From Sapria himalayana (lineage: Eukaryota; Streptophyta; Magnoliopsida; Malpighiales; Rafflesiaceae), in contig JAREIK010002664.1 of NCBI GenBank assembly GCA_029783825.1, positions 62,001-126,000 on the forward strand: 64,000 bases of DNA, read 5' to 3'. This document shows positions 63,901 to 64,000 of this stretch, in pieces; the first letter of the stretch is position 1, and each line of letters starts with the position of its first letter. Position numbers and translations under genes: made by a program. The notes beneath the pieces were generated by a model. That model worked only from the letters and a program-made list of their open reading frames with translations, searched no databases and had not been told where the DNA came from.

Positions 63901-64000
63901 TATATAGATATATTATAAATAGATAGATAGACAGATAGATATATAGATAGATAGGTAGATAGATAGAAAGATAGATACATACATAGTTTGATAGACAGAT
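57191..64000. repeat. GATA satellite array, segment 6 (about 6.8 kb, to window end)
   Basis: GATA on the + strand up to the window edge, with GACA and GATT variants. Local structures: a duplicated block with ATATAAACAAATTGATAG near 57,205 and 57,245; a 24-bp unit with GACAATAATATAGAC three times at 57,650-57,722; (TA)n then (TG)n at about 60,901-60,945; (TA)n near 61,540, 62,400 and 63,308. No transposon insertion was recognised in this stretch. Confidence 0.95.

Noticed and set aside
19408..63980. Many long minus-strand open frames rich in Tyr, Leu, Ser and Ile
   Set aside because: They are the CTAT repeat read in frame. All three frames stay open by composition, and several frames overlap the same stretch. 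No domain or start context supports a gene.
1..64000. CRISPR array, operon, riboswitch or bacterial system
   Set aside because: No spaced direct repeats of CRISPR type, no ribosome-binding-site/gene clusters, and all recognisable genes are plant transposon genes.

Overview
The window looks like repeat-rich intergenic DNA of a flowering plant. It carries plant L1-type LINEs with an RNase H domain in ORF2, a CACTA (En/Spm) Tnp2-like transposase with the accessory domains seen in plant elements, RICESLEEPER/ZBED-like hAT elements, and a Ty3/gypsy element with an initiator-Met tRNA primer site. I cannot name the lineage. I found no convincing host gene, no tRNA or rRNA, and no bacterial or organellar signal.

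Layout: 1-2.7 kb is a decayed LINE (LINE-A, minus) cut by the window edge. 2.7-3.15 kb is a CTAT array holding TA and TG tracts. 3.2-6.07 kb is AT-rich and nearly featureless. 6.07-10.13 kb is a broken CACTA Tnp2 gene. 10.1-14.26 kb is AT-rich with a GA-rich array. 14,259-17,660 is a hAT element with matching ends and an 8-bp target-site duplication. 18.35-19,432 is a CACTA end with subterminal repeats. From 19,433 to 64,000 the background is a GATA satellite, always with GATA on the + strand, amounting to roughly 23-24 kb in the window. It is interrupted by LINE-B (21.3-28.3 kb, minus), a half hAT (34.7-36.6 kb), LINE-C (37,947-44,554, plus, with a perfect 23-bp target-site duplication), a broken Ty3/gypsy element (50.95-54.77 kb), a CACTA tip (55.34 kb), and a copia scrap joined to a near-perfect 432-bp tandem repeat (55.8-57.2 kb).

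Nothing here forms an operon or pathway. The main theme is a GATA satellite acting as a landing site and shredding ground for transposons. Every large element from 19.4 kb onward has at least one end directly on GATA sequence. The arrays are not plain slippage products: complex variant blocks recur at about 0.35 kb and 1.3-1.4 kb spacing, so they behave like a satellite with higher-order structure. The three LINEs are one family. They share a CCHC-type ORF1 (degraded in LINE-A), an ORF2 with endonuclease, reverse transcriptase, zinc-binding and RNase H regions (as far as each copy extends), and an identical 8-nt ORF1/ORF2 overlap. LINE-B also has a tandemly repeated 5' UTR. All coding sequences except LINE-B ORF1 are visibly broken, although the isolated LINE-A endonuclease region is open.
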